This document shows, piece after piece, positions 11,998-25,215 of a stretch of DNA of 64,000 nt. The notes below the pieces were generated by a model. The model did no database searches and was not told the origin of the DNA. It worked only from the letters and a program-made list of their open reading frames with translations. The translations under genes and the position numbers were made by a program. This DNA comes from Hyaloscypha bicolor E. Lineage: Eukaryota; Ascomycota; Leotiomycetes; Helotiales; Hyaloscyphaceae. Position 1 is the first letter of the stretch, and each line of letters begins with the position of its first letter. The stretch is taken from positions 310,001 to 374,000 of the forward strand of contig NW_020194619.1 of assembly GCF_002865645.1 (NCBI RefSeq), written 5' to 3'.

Positions 11998-13706
11998 CTA
12001 ACGGCACTGCGTGACACCTCCCTCATTCCTAATCATCTTTGTAACCGCCTGCACCAAGCTGATACCCATAACCACGAATCCAAACACCACGCAACCAACC
12101 GCAGGCGCCGTCTTCCAACTCCTCGTACTAAGCTTTATGTAACACAAAGGGGGTAAAATGTAAGCCAAAGCGCACGCACTTGTTGCGCCGATCAATTCAA
12201 ACACGACTCCGAGATCACAGGTGATGAGACTAAGTAGCATCGAACTTATCACTAAGGAGGAGGAAAATATGAGGTGCAGGTTCATGTTGAAAGGTTCGCC
12301 GGGGAACCAGTAGTTGAACATAACTTCTCGGCAGACGAAAGCTTCGAGAGGGAGGGTGGTGAGCATGTTGAGGCCGAAACAAAGCCGGGCGATGTTGACC
12401 ATTATGTTGTCTGATGGGAAGTTGTTGAGGACGTTTCCTTCAGTGAGGGAACCGAAGGTTAGGAAGCCAGCTAGAGCCATGAGAAGGCAAGCCACCATGG
12501 AGATGCCGGTACTGTAATGAGTGACCTTGGCAAATCGATCAATGGTTGGAGTTTTGAGGGAGCCGTAAATGAGGAGGGAATTATGATGGCAAACAAATGC
12601 TATTTACGATTAGTTTTGATTACTTGGGAAGACTGAGGGCAACTGACCGAATGATATAACACCAATAGCTTGGAATACCCCATTATTGATCGTCATAAGA
12701 GGTAAATCAAAAGTGCCTCTTGATTCTTTGGGAACAAAAAAGCCTTGTGTGACAACCGTAAATAAAATGACCACCATGCTGATCAACGCCAGAGTGCTTG
12801 CTTTTGCCAACTATTCTCGTTAGCCCCGCCTCATAAATCGGACCGAAGGTTTCCTGCCTTGGCAATATCCCGATACAAGCTCAGAGGATAGCTGATCCCC
12901 AGTATAAAAATCACAATAACAGCCCGTCTATTAGTCAAAAGACTCAACACCGGTATATCCCCCAACCCCGGAAACACCGCCGCCAAAACATGCGGAATGG
13001 AATCGCCCACAATGATGCCAAACGCTACCATTCCGCCAAATGCGAATGCCCATTGAGCAATAGAGATAGCAATTAAGCCCGGCTTCCCAAAGCAATGCTC
13101 GACAGTCCCTTGAAAGCTGTTACTCCCGCTCAACTTGCTATTTATCACAATCAGGCGTATCGTCCAGTCCACAGTGATTGTAAGCACAATGAGCAGTATA
13201 ATTCCCGTCAAAAGTCCAGCTTGCCGAAACGCGTAAGGCTGGCCAATGATCCCTGCCCCGATGATTGAATTCGCCATGTTCATGAAGGCTGAGCGCAAGC
13301 CAGACTTCGGACGCAGACGCTCCCGTTCTGCCCATTCATGCACATCATCATCCCCCCAAGGACTCGCTGCTAGGGTGATAGAAGGAGCTTCGATGTCTGT
13401 GAGGAGGGGCAGTGAGGCTTGAGGGCGGGGGTCTCGGCGCCCCGAGAGAGGGGAATCGACGTAGGGAGGAGGGGCGTCATTGTCTTCGTGGTCGGTATCA
13501 ATAGCAGGAGGGAGGTCAAATCGGACTCGATTGGGAGTTCGTGGTGTTCGAGGGGTTTGGGGAGGTGACTCGCGGCCGGGGTGAACAACTATGTCTTCCT
13601 CGTCGTCTGTGGAATTCCTTGAGAGGAGGCCACGATCTTCTTCGTTTGGCAGATCGTCCGCAAGCTGGCCATCCCTGCGGATGTCGTTCGTTTTGGCCTT
13701 GGCCAT
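11998..13706 (-). CDS. Vacuolar amino acid transporter (AAAP family, Avt5/6/7-like)
   Basis: Secondary transporter of the amino acid/auxin permease family. Fungal AVT members move amino acids across the vacuolar membrane, and the SLC38-like Avt5-7 group exports them. Three exons: 13706-12858, 12810-12648 and 12599-11998, totalling 1,614 nt and 537 residues. The first 170 residues are polar and Pro/Ser-rich with an acidic patch. The core begins with the family's first-helix motif (SAFMNMANSIIGAGIIGQPYAF) and I count about 11 hydrophobic spans. The first intron is 47 bp and starts with GC rather than GT. It has a good branch site (GCTAAC), and only this splice keeps the frame through DIAK-LAKAS. 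The second intron is GT-AG. An in-frame extension runs upstream, but the ATG at 13706 is the first good start. Confidence 0.88.
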
Positions 13707-14358
13707 GCTGCTATCGTGGAAGCATTGTGCTGTCAAGCAGATGTAGGAAGTGAAGCTTGGTGATGTGGTCTCTCCAACCAAGTAACGCCGTAGGACCCTT
13801 GCTCGCTTAAGCGGGGCTGAAATCCGAACTCCTGCCTGAAACAAAACGTTTTGTCAATGTCAGAATCATTTCAAGAAATGGTTTAGATTCATTTGTCTAA
13901 GTGGCATTAAAAGAAATAAGTCGAAACTTCTTAGTACTCAGCAGGCAGCATCTCATTCCTTCGTATGTATGTTCCGGCAGGGTCTCTCAGGGGTCCGTCA
14001 GGGGTTTCAATGTTCACAAGGATTTCAAGAACAGCTTTTGAATACTATATATTGGTCCATTATTTTTACGTGACCTCTAGAATGTACAAGTCCTTCATTT
14101 CCTTCATGCTTTGTGGGTTCCCTGCTATTAGGCATAACCGACCACCATGATGGGTGGTCGGTGACGCATATAAAAGAAATGCAGGCAATGCTATCGCTAA
14201 TCATTACAGGTGGGGAGCTCCGAGGGGATGCTCATGCGAATATTGTACACAAGACAATATAAGTATTAGGATCAGTATGGGTATCTTAAAGAGCGGCCGT
14301 GGCGGTGATGCACGGCAAAGTTTCCAAGGTGGGAAGGTGACGAATCGGAAGAGGCTGA
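13707..14358. other. Intergenic region upstream of the transporter gene
   Basis: About 650 bp between the protease stop and the transporter start, both on minus. It carries one perfect hairpin (listed separately). No other coding or RNA feature is recognised. Confidence 0.5.
14137..14162. repeat. 10-bp perfect inverted repeat with 6-base loop
   Basis: ACCGACCACC at 14137-14146 pairs exactly with GGTGGTCGGT at 14153-14162 around ATGATG. It lies about 430 bp upstream of the transporter start and about 200 bp past the protease stop. It could be an operator-like palindrome, a transcript hairpin, or chance. Confidence 0.6.
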
Positions 14359-16153
14359 CTAGAAGAGTGCGAAGGCGAGAGCCGGTAAGGCTAAGCCGAA
14401 GAGATTGGAGTTGTAACGTGCATGCCCGACATTTTTTGATGGAGTTGCTGATGGACTGGCGAATGTTTCAGCAGCGGCTGTTCCAGAGCTCCCAGAAGTC
14501 TGGTGTCCGCCCAGGCCGGGTGTAGTGGGTGTAGTTGTAGTGGAAGCCAGTGATGAACCAGCGGCTAAGGTCGCCTGAGATGTAGAATCTGTTCAGACTG
14601 TTAGTCGACTTTCAAGAGGGGTGGAGGCAAGCAATCCAAGATTCATATTTGATAAGCGAGAAAAAATAAACATACCCGGAACAGAAGGAGAAGTACCACT
14701 AGCAGAAGTTGATGCTAGGGAAACTGCAGCAACCGCAGCTGCAAGACCTGCTTGATTGTTAGCCCATATTCTCTTCAACAAGCCTATCCACTCTGTTCGT
14801 ACCGACTCTGGTTTTGTCCACATCAAACACGGCATACACGTTCTTGAGGAAAGTATCTCCTAACAACCACGAGTCTGCAACAATTGTGCGCCCAAAGACA
14901 TTACCAGTACAAACACCGTTCACGCTAGCACTAATCCAGTCTTTAGGAGACACGGAATAGGTGGTTGTGCCAAACGTGAATGTCAAAGCCGTTGTGGTGT
15001 CGCATGGAACCGAGTATGTGACGGTGGCACCAGTTGATAGGATCTTTGCTCCTGTCACGACGGCATAGAACGCCGCGGCCTGGTCTGGAGGAGCGAAAAT
15101 GAAGGATGTTCCTGTGTCAATGTACGCCAATTTGCCAGTGACGCCAGCTTGGTTACTTCCAAAGCCAACGTTTGCCATAGGGATGGCCCAGTCGCCTGCG
15201 CTATTTGCGGACACAGGCAGGTAGTTCAGACTTCCGGTAAATTTGGAACTGTCAACAGCGCCGAAATTGATCTCTCCGGTGTTGTCGCCATCCGAAGCTC
15301 TGTTGAGACTGATGCCAAAAATGTTCGATTTGACGGCCTTGGATGCAACGAGAGTATCAACAAAGCTAGGTGTAGATCCCTTCTGTAACGAGAGACCCAG
15401 AATGCCATCGATTGGGAAGTACTTGAAATCGTCGCTGGTGTTGTTCGCAATTCCGAATGTCATTTGAAACTTCATGCCTGCAATGGAGACACTATCCGAC
15501 GCCAAGGTTCCGCTCACACTTCCCGCGCCATAAGCGACGGAGAAGGGATCCGCGGTTGTCTGGAAGGTTTTTGAGTCTGCAGCTCCAAATGAGTCATGGG
15601 ATTTGCAAGCATCAGAGCCGCAAGAAGGACCCATCACCCATGTTGTACTCGCTCCGGTGTCTAGTAGCATGTAGAGCGGAGTATTTGCCGATCCAAATTG
15701 TACCTGGGTGAAGTAGGAGAAGTCTGTACCATCCTGATCTATGCCTGCACTGTTTGTCTGTGTTGGATTTGCGGCTGTCTGGACGGGATATGTGTTGGTC
15801 CCTCGCTTCTCAACACTGTCTCGCGCAGAACCTCGGACTTGGCTTGGGTGATTGTACTTGCGGATCAGCTTGTTGACAGTACGGCGAACCTGTTGGTCTC
15901 GGGAGACTTCGGTCTGCACGAGTTGGTCAGCCAAAATCTCCTGTGGGAAGTGAGGAAGAAGTACCTTCGGCCACCGCTGAGAGATCTTCAACGACGCGAT
16001 GCCAGAATCCTCATCCTTCATGTCCCTGGGAGAATTGGGTTGGTTTACACATCGATCATCTTCCGGGCACATATAGGGAGGAAAATAAGGGAAGAAGGCA
16101 TTGGCGGAAGAAACCAGTGTGATGACTGCAATAAGTGTGTGGATGAGACGCAT
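14359..16153 (-). CDS. GPI-anchored pepsin-like aspartic protease
   Basis: Secreted A1-family aspartic endopeptidase, probably attached to membrane or wall. Three exons: 16153-14803, 14750-14676 and 14588-14359. They total 1,656 nt, 551 residues, and phases agree at both junctions. The ATG at 16153 gives a clean signal peptide (about residues 1-19, ending SSANA). A propeptide follows with a Lys-Arg Kex2-type site near residue 117. Catalytic motifs are DTGAST (Asp165) and DTGTS (Asp346). A flap-like tyrosine sits in VAYGAGS. After the core, exons 2 and 3 encode an Ala/Ser/Thr-rich linker. The end is hydrophobic (LFGLALPALAFALF), preceded by small and polar residues, as expected for a GPI-attachment signal. 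Stopping at the end of the first open frame (14759) would lose this tail. Resembles fungal yapsin/CtsD-like proteases. Substrate unknown. Confidence 0.9.
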
Positions 16154-19025
16154 CGTGCTGGCGCCAGTCAAGAATCCAAGCGGAGGGTCAGATCATGAAG
16201 ACGTATCCAGGAAAAGGTATATCTTTAGGCTCTGAAAAAGTTTGCTGATACAAGGAATCAAGTTTGCGAGGCGTTTGGTGGGAGTTGGAATGATGTCGTG
16301 AACAAAGCTCTTCCACACAAGGCTGCCTCGCACTTCAATGCACTGGTTGGTTGAATTCGCGGAGGAAAACAGCTCGAAAACCAGGAACAATGAAAATTAT
16401 TATTTCGAGATCCGGACCGCACAGTGAAATACAAATTGATCCCTTCGAATTAGGCCAGGAAGCTCTATAAGACGGAGGCGATGCTATAAGACGCTGGGGC
16501 GAGTACCAGACTCTTGATAGTTTTTCGTATTAGGATTATATTCGAGAGAACATGGGGATAGTTGGTGTTACAAGCAAGTCGAAGACAGTTAAGCCGTCGA
16601 CGTTGCTCAATTAATATGGATTCGCAGTGTGGGTGAGGCAACGGATTGGATTCCCAGAGTCGACCCGGAGATGGAAAATGCAAATTAAAACAACGCAGCA
16701 CGAACAACCCAATTCTACTTTGTTGTCAAAGGAAAAGGCCACCACGAGAGGGAGGAGGGAGGAGAGGACGGAGGCGGAGGAGGATGAGGAAGGAAAGAAA
16801 GCAGGAGGAGCAGGAGGAGGAGGATCGTGGTTTTCCCCAGAGCAGAGACTCCCCCTCGGTGGTGGTTTGGCGTCGGGATGGGATGGGCAGGTGCTGCAGT
16901 GATCATCCACACGCTTGGTCGTTTCTGGCAGCTTTGTCCTATCAGCGTGCGACGAGCATGCAGGGGCCGCAGCCTGCATGTCACTCTCCATCTTGGCTCC
17001 CTACCGCCACCGACGCCTCGAGAAGCTTTAACCTCTTTTTCCCTTGTTTCCAACCCCATTGAGACCAGTGCAGGCGCCGCCATTCCACAACGACGATAGT
17101 CAGGAGTTGCCTTAGTCAGCAGGAAAAGGCCGCAAGTTCGCAACAGCACGGTCCATTGGCCATTGGCTGTGGCTGCAGCCGCCAAGGCTGATGTCGAGCC
17201 GTCGACTCCACATCCAATCCCGGATGGCGCGGTGGCTGCGGCGCCCAATCATGACTGGCGAATCGAACATGGACATCAAAGGACATCAAAGGGTGAAATT
17301 GGAATAGCTGGTCCGTGGAGCGCCACTGCTTCTTAGTGCCGCCCCTTCCAAGACCTCTTCATGATCCCCAGGGAAACGTTGCCCTCTCCCACGCAAAAAT
17401 AGAAAGGTTCCCACGCCGTTGTCTTCATCTGTGCACAAGGGCGGAAATGGCGTTTGTCCTTGAATTCATGGCGGCACTTGAAACCGCCTCGTCCACGGTC
17501 TTGTGATGAGAGAGCCCGTGTAACCTGACAGAACTTTCTGCGATGCCCGCTGGGATCTCGTATCCCTGACACGAAGTGACGGTGAGCAGTGAACACCCTG
17601 GGGGAAGCAACTGGGATGCTGATTGCCCGCATTTACAGCACAGAATGCGTCTCCGTGGCGCCCTTGAACCGAGGGTATTTGTGCAGAACTGCTGCTGTTT
17701 GTTTCACAGGGGTGCTTGCCCAGGAGAAAACTTCCAGAGCATTGACCTTGGTGTTACCCCGGAAAAAGTTGAGATGGAGATTTGTGCATTGACATGCAAA
17801 TCTCGGGGTGCGCTATTGAAAATCGAAAGGAGCAAGAATACTCGATCCAAACCTCTTGTTCTTGGAAATCGCATGAGACTGGGACGAGGTCATCAATGGT
17901 GTCTCTTCTTCTTCTATTGCAATAAGTTTCCCTTCGTGATCGACGATTCGAATCAGCGTTTCAGCCATTCGAATTGTGGTACCTAGTGGCGCATGTGAAA
18001 GGAAAGTTCCCGGCTCAATGAAATCATCCCCTAATTTTATCACGTGGAAGTAGCTTCGAGGATCGAGATCTAAGGCCTAGGAAGCATGGAGCTAGGTTCG
18101 GAGGGCTAAAAGCTGTTCGTGGTGGAGACAATGCTGCACTCCCAATTTTCCTTGCACTTGTAGCCGTTGCGAGAGGATTCGAAGTTAGGAGATCTTGGCA
18201 TCGAAGAATTTACAAACGACGAAACCCGTGGAGCTAGAAACCAGGAATTTGGGATCCTTGTCTCAATCTCGAAAATTCAAGGAAAATCGGTGAAGTTCTC
18301 GACTCTCCCCCCCCCCAATGAAATTAAAAGTCTCCAAAATCTGGAGGTGCGTTCCGTATTTCAAAAATTCCCGCATTTCAGAGAACCTTCACATTCTTAG
18401 GGATCGATGATCGATCACTAGAGATATGGACCTTTTCGGGCAGCGGCAAATGAAGCCAATCACGGTTATATGCAAGAGCCAATTCTATCTTCTTTTTTCC
18501 GTCGATTTGTGCTCTCTCGTTCCTCGTTTGGAAATCTCACCTCAGCCAATATTTACAACCATCGCTGACAGAACATATGAACTAGTCCGAGATCCCAAGA
18601 TTGAGGTAAATGTTTCTAACAATGGTGGTAGAGATGTGCAGAGTGGAAGACACTATCTACGACACCTACCCACATCCTACTCATGACCTATACTTTTCAC
18701 AGAAAACGGCAATTTCAGAATGAAGAGGGAACCCGGCCTCGAGAACTACTCATCTCACGGTCTCATTCCGACACTCGTCGGCTTTCAATGAGTCGTCTAC
18801 CTTCGCGAGGAGTGAACTCATCTCCACAATGAGCAAACGTTAGGATCCCATTCTTCGATTCCGCTTAAGTTCTAGGGCCCAGTTCAAGAACAGCTTTACC
18901 AATTCAGTGGTTGCAACGCTAGCAGGGCGATTGCGAAAACCATTATTCAATGCTGTTCCAACCCTTCGAAATCATTTGCTAGGGGGATGTGTAAATCCAC
19001 CCAATCTCGCTACAACTAGACAAAA
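16154..19025. other. Long gene-free stretch
   Basis: About 2.9 kb between the start of the protease gene and the end of the glycosylase gene, both on minus. Several frames of 60-177 codons exist, but none has recognisable domains. Frames overlap on both strands, as expected by chance in GC-balanced DNA. A purine-rich run lies at about 16740-16830 and a C-run at about 18307. An unannotated non-coding transcript is possible but not supported. Confidence 0.45.
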
Positions 19026-20222
19026 TTATTCCATAGTGCTGACATCGACTTCCTCGACTCTCCAACAATACCACATGAAGACACTCCTATCAAATAATCA
19101 GCATCCGACGGCACCGTCTATGTTCACCACTTACCTGTATGGCTGGAACTTCTCAGAAATCTCCTCCATCTCCTTTTCACTCATGTACTTCCACTTTCCA
19201 CCCTTCGACTTCAGCTTCCCAACGTCTCGGCCCATAAGTGCCGCCATTCCTCTCTGAACCCCCAGGTCACCAGTTGAGAACACATCCATCCGCTTCAGAC
19301 CAAAACAAGCGAACATCTCTACGCTCCACTTTCCCAGTCCTCTGACTTTGACCAATTCTTCTAGAACCTCTTCATACGAGGCATTGAACAACATCTCGGT
19401 AGTAATTTCTCCACTATGGAACTTCTGAGCTAGCCCGTGGACGTACTCCGCTTTACGTTGTGAAAGCCCAGCAGTACGGAGCACTTCAATCGAGTTTGAA
19501 CAGACCTGGGACGGAGTGGGGAACGAATGCTGAGCTGCATCTGGTTCATCCGTGTTGAAGAGAGCCACGAATTTAGCTTTGATGCTCTTGGCTGCTGCTC
19601 CAGAGACCTGTACTTTGAGTGAGTATAAAGTGAAGGAAATTGAGTTCACGGAACGTACCTGCTGGGAGATAATCCCGCTCACTAAGCTCCTGAATGGGTC
19701 AATCTCTTCAGCCAATCCTTCTGGTGAGAAGACATGACAGTGATGCTTTTCAATGACTGCCTTCAGTCTAGGTTCTACCTTGACGAGATGTGCCAATGCC
19801 TCTTCGAGAAGCGTCCCAGTAGTTGACTTGATGTTACCCTTCTTTGAAGGTGACACTTGATCAACGGCCTTATTTGCAAGGAGTCGATGAGTCTCTGGTG
19901 TAACCAATGGTGCATTGGTGCCATTGGGAACTGCAAGTCGATTCAAAGGTGGCGGAGTGCTATCATCGATGTCACCGGAGGAGTAGGGGGCAGTCATCAG
20001 GCCGATTGCAGAGGGAGTTGGCGTCATTGGCGGAACGGATTTTGTAGCCTTCTTTCTTTTTGGTGTCGATGGTGCAGCAGCAGGGACGTCGTCCTTAGAC
20101 GGGTTCTTCCTCTTCTTGCTGATATTCGCTACTTGCGGAGGAGGCATATCGTTTGCGGCGCTCGAAGCCTGCTTGAGGTTGGGAGATGCCCCACTCAGCC
20201 GAGCTGATCTTCTGGACGACAT
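19026..20222 (-). CDS. mag1: 3-methyladenine DNA glycosylase (Mag1/AlkA type, HhH-GPD)
   Basis: Base-excision repair glycosylase of the HhH-GPD superfamily that removes alkylated purines in the nucleus. Three exons: 20222-19659, 19607-19135 and 19086-19026, totalling 1,098 nt and 365 residues. The first intron (51 bp, GTACGT...GTACAG) has no stop in frame and would be missed by a plain open-frame reading. It interrupts ISQQ-VSGAAAK. The last 61-nt exon adds the C-terminal SVFMWYCWRVEEVDV segment, typical of this family, then TAA. Residues 1-130 are basic and Ser/Pro-rich, with Lys-Arg clusters that could be nuclear signals. The helix-hairpin-helix is VKVRGLGKWS and the catalytic Asp is in TGDLGVQ (Asp302). 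The start is placed at MSSRRSARLSG. It is divergent from the GT62 gene across about 680 bp. Confidence 0.92.
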
Positions 20223-20904
20223 ATTGTATGCTCTTGACTTGAATCGCGGATTTGGGACTTTGATCACAGTATTTTGTCCGAGTGACAAGGGCCGCTGCAG
20301 CCTAAAGAAGGAGGTTCGAAGAGCTGCCGTAGCTTGGATATTCTGGAGACTGTCAATTGATGAAGCTTCAGAGGTTGTTGATTACGATTCCAGAATGTGG
20401 TCGGGAGAGTTAAAAGCTCAAAAATCGCTTGACCGATGAACAGAGGAGGATGTGACTTGGAGGGCGTACTGCTTTCACGTGACGGACCCCTTTTTACTGG
20501 TAGGCTCAACTCGCAAAACCAGGTACCAGTGATCACTTGCGCAACTCTCAGACTTTTTGGTGTACCTATCCGAGAGATGTAGATTAGAGTAAGAGAATAC
20601 AAGAAAATATAGCTTGTGAATTTTGTGTGACAATGGTATTCGTGCAGGAAGCTGCCCCGGCTTCGAGAACAGACGTTCTTCAACAGCCTCGCTAGTCTGG
20701 CTTGGCTCCCAAAATAGTGCCGCAGAGTACGAACCTCCCTGCGCGTTCTCTACGTCTTCAATCAACTCACCAAGCGACCATAGCTTGCGATTCAGCTCGC
20801 CCATCCCCTCCGACGACAACTCACGACGGCGCGCCCTCCTTCTCCGGTCGAATTGATAGCAGTCCTTCCGCTGGTGGTGCTGAGGCCACGGGGGTATCGT
20901 CGCC
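20223..20904. promoter_or_regulatory. Divergent intergenic region between glycosylase and mannosyltransferase
   Basis: About 680 bp containing both 5' leaders and promoters. No individual element can be named with confidence. Confidence 0.45.
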
Positions 20905-22395
<1,491 letters not shown>

Positions 22396-23894
22396 TGAAG
22401 GAGCGATTCGTTGTTCTGCAACTGAGACACGAAAGTCCCTCGACCATGTTTTCACGCATATACGGAGTTCAGTGAGAGAGAAGGTCAAGAAAGAAAGAAA
22501 GCCATTGTTTGTGGAACCTTGAGAGGCAATATCGATGACGGGAAGAGAAAGAGAAACCCACGACCACCATTTCCCTGTTTCAAATTCCATTCTTTGTACC
22601 GATATTTTGTTCGGAAGTTCCAGAAACCATGGCTCTCTCTCCTTCTCCTTTTCTCTCTTGAGTGTGTGGGTGTACCTCTTTTTTTTTTATAGTCAGGACG
22701 GAGTTTGATAGGTTTCGATACAGTAACCGCATGGGAGTCCTTTTTCCGTGCGTGTGATGCGCAAGAATGGGGCAAATGGAATGGAATAGATGACTTGCAC
22801 GCTGGTCACCAACTGTAATAGAAGGTCTTTTTTCTGCTATCATCTGTCTATGTAGGGGTTGAGTTGTGTTGGAACGGCCGTGACGATGCCAGTGGCAAGA
22901 GATGAGACGAGACGAGATGAGTGGGGTCTGTATGTATACTGGATTGAGAAGTTAATAGAATACCTTGTGATCTCGTTTCTCCAATGTGGATACCTTGGGC
23001 AATCATGAAAGGAGGTTGGCACAATGGATTTCTTTCCTTCTTTCCTTGATATTGGCCGGGTTCTGTGTTGAAATGGGTGGGATCTACCTCCTTGAATGCC
23101 GTCATTTCGTGTATAAGTGTCGTTCTTGAGCAAAAAAATGCTACTTGTACGTACCTATTGGGTTATTTTTATGAGAGGGACGTGGTATTGAACAGACTAG
23201 GGGACTATCATTTTGACATGCATTTACTGCTTGCTGCTGAGAGACTACTTTTGGATGTAGCAAAATAGCTTGAAATATCCAACAGGATATCTTGTGAGCA
23301 AACATGCGCTTGGTTTGAATAACCTTGTTGACTCAAATGACCTAGAATTTTCCGTGCTTTACTTTAGGTTGAGTTTGTCAAGCTGCGCGGTAGACAAATG
23401 CTCCTCACATATATATTTCGCTTTGAATCAGATCATTTCAGTTTGCCTTTCCTCACTAAATCTTCAATGTGGAATTGGAATTGCTACGAGAGGGATATAA
23501 AATCACAACTTAAAGCCTCACTATCCAAGTATAATTCATAACTTCCGCTGGCTTTTTGGAAAAGGTCATTGGCCTGCTGGAGATATGTGTTATGTTCACC
23601 ATCGGCTCCAGCGAGTAGACCACGGCAATCAGTTCAACGGCCATCCACAATCCTAGGTAGATCTCTCACAACTGGACATGACTTCAATTGGCCATACCAT
23701 CATGGTACATTAGAGGCCGAGCAGACTGTAAGAACGACGCACATAATTCAAGGCCATACGCAAATGCTTCTCATATCTTCTTATGACTTCTTGGATTGGG
23801 TGATCAACGTTATACAGTACAGTCCTCTCCCACTTCAACGACCCGTCTAAATTCCCGCCAGACCATTGTACACATCATATCCGTTTGCCCCCAC
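22396..23894. other. Convergent intergenic region
   Basis: About 1.5 kb between the mannosyltransferase and qcr7 stops. It contains CT-rich runs (22480-22660), a T tract at about 22678-22690 and only short frames with no recognisable content. Confidence 0.5.
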
Positions 23895-24431
23895 TTATTT
23901 CTTCTTGATAGACAACGATTCCAAGTCCGCACGTTCTCTTGCCTCCGCTTCTATTTCCTTGATGATCGGTGACAGATATGGAATATCCTCATCGGGCTTT
24001 GTCTGCTGCTCCTTCGGAAGAAGCTGGTGAGCAAGCGAGCACTGCAATTGCTTAGCCAATTGTCCACGATCACTATCGGATGACTTTGGTTCCTACCTGG
24101 AAAGCCCGTCGAAGGCGATAGACACGGTCGTAGGCTTCCTTTGGCGGAAGACGCTTGAGGGCGAGGAGAACAGTCTCGGACTCTTCGGGGATCAGGTCAT
24201 CGGCTCTGCAACGTCCAGCATATTAGCACAAGTTCGCCAAAATCCTCATACAATTCGCGACGATGCCTTGAACTCGTCTCAATCGCCTTCGCTTGTCCGC
24301 GGGAGGTGTGCATACCTCAACCCGAGCTTCCTGTATCCAGCAGCATTGGCGTACCAATTGGCCAATGGCGTCATCCACCGCTTGAGCCATGGCCGTTTCA
24401 CGATATAGCCGGCAAGGGATGGTTGAGACAT
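23895..24431 (-). CDS. qcr7: Cytochrome bc1 complex subunit 7 (14-kDa, Qcr7)
   Basis: Small matrix-side subunit of mitochondrial complex III (ubiquinol-cytochrome c reductase) that contacts cytochrome b and is needed for assembly. Three exons: 24431-24316, 24205-24097 and 24041-23895, totalling 372 nt and 123 residues, the usual length. The intron acceptors are TTGCAG in both cases. The protein starts MSQPSLAGYI. It has the family segments ANWYANAAGYRKLGLR, DDLIPEE, LKRLPPKEAYDR and CSLAHQLLPKE, then a C-terminal IEAE-rich helix ending in three lysines. An in-frame upstream extension exists, but the chosen ATG gives the family N-terminus. Divergent to the mitochondrial carrier gene. Confidence 0.97.
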
Positions 24432-25215
24432 GTTGCTGTCGTGAGGTCGAGTCGGAACGGAGCTCTCTGGTAAGTCCCTGATCAAATGGAGGAGTCGTTG
24501 AAGCTTTCTCGAATGGCACGATTCAAGGATACGTTATTACGTAAGCGATGCCTCAATGGCGGACATAATTTTGAGGGAACAAAGCGTAGCACGTGATATG
24601 GACGTCCACAGGCATTCGCAGGAGAAGCATCGAATCAGAGCCCCTTGTTCTTAAGAATGTCGATATGATGCCTCCCCCACTCCGCTCCCACTCTGCAAGT
24701 TTCCCAGTTCAGACCGTTACTTTTCCACGCACTTTAAAACCACATCACGAGACGCGGCCACACACCAAACTGTAATCAGATCTTTACGAGTCTGGTCACT
24801 TTCGTAAACCTATTTTATTCGTTGTCAGCCGCTCAAAAAGCGTCGATCTAGCGGATTTCTACCCTAGCAACGATTTCAAGCCGCCGATCAAGGAACCAGC
24901 TACCCACTCCCACCGCTCTCCGAATTTGCTGCAAAACCTCAACACGACCTCTCCACCCTTGCGTCTCCTTCCTTTGTCATACAATTACGAGCGCCGGTCA
25001 ATCGTCAATGGCCATCGATAACCGTTAGCTGTAGTGTCACTGGAGGTGCCGTGGGATTGAATTCCCCGCACACACCGGGACACGATACTAGAGCAAAACG
25101 GACAACAGAAAGAGCCTGCTTACTCGATCTTCGGCGAGCAGCTTCCAGCAGGTGGCCTTGCTCCTGCGCTGCTCTGAGGAGCTCAGCCAGTACTCGCGCC
25201 GGTCCCACAATTACG
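24432..25215. promoter_or_regulatory. Divergent intergenic region between qcr7 and the mitochondrial carrier
   Basis: About 780 bp with both promoters. Both genes encode mitochondrial inner-membrane proteins, so shared regulation is conceivable, but no shared element is visible to me. Confidence 0.45.

Noticed and set aside
16715..17248. 177-codon minus-strand frame in the long gene-free stretch
   Set aside because: It overlaps similar-length frames on the other strand over a purine/pyrimidine-biased tract that produces long frames by chance. No conserved-looking segments.
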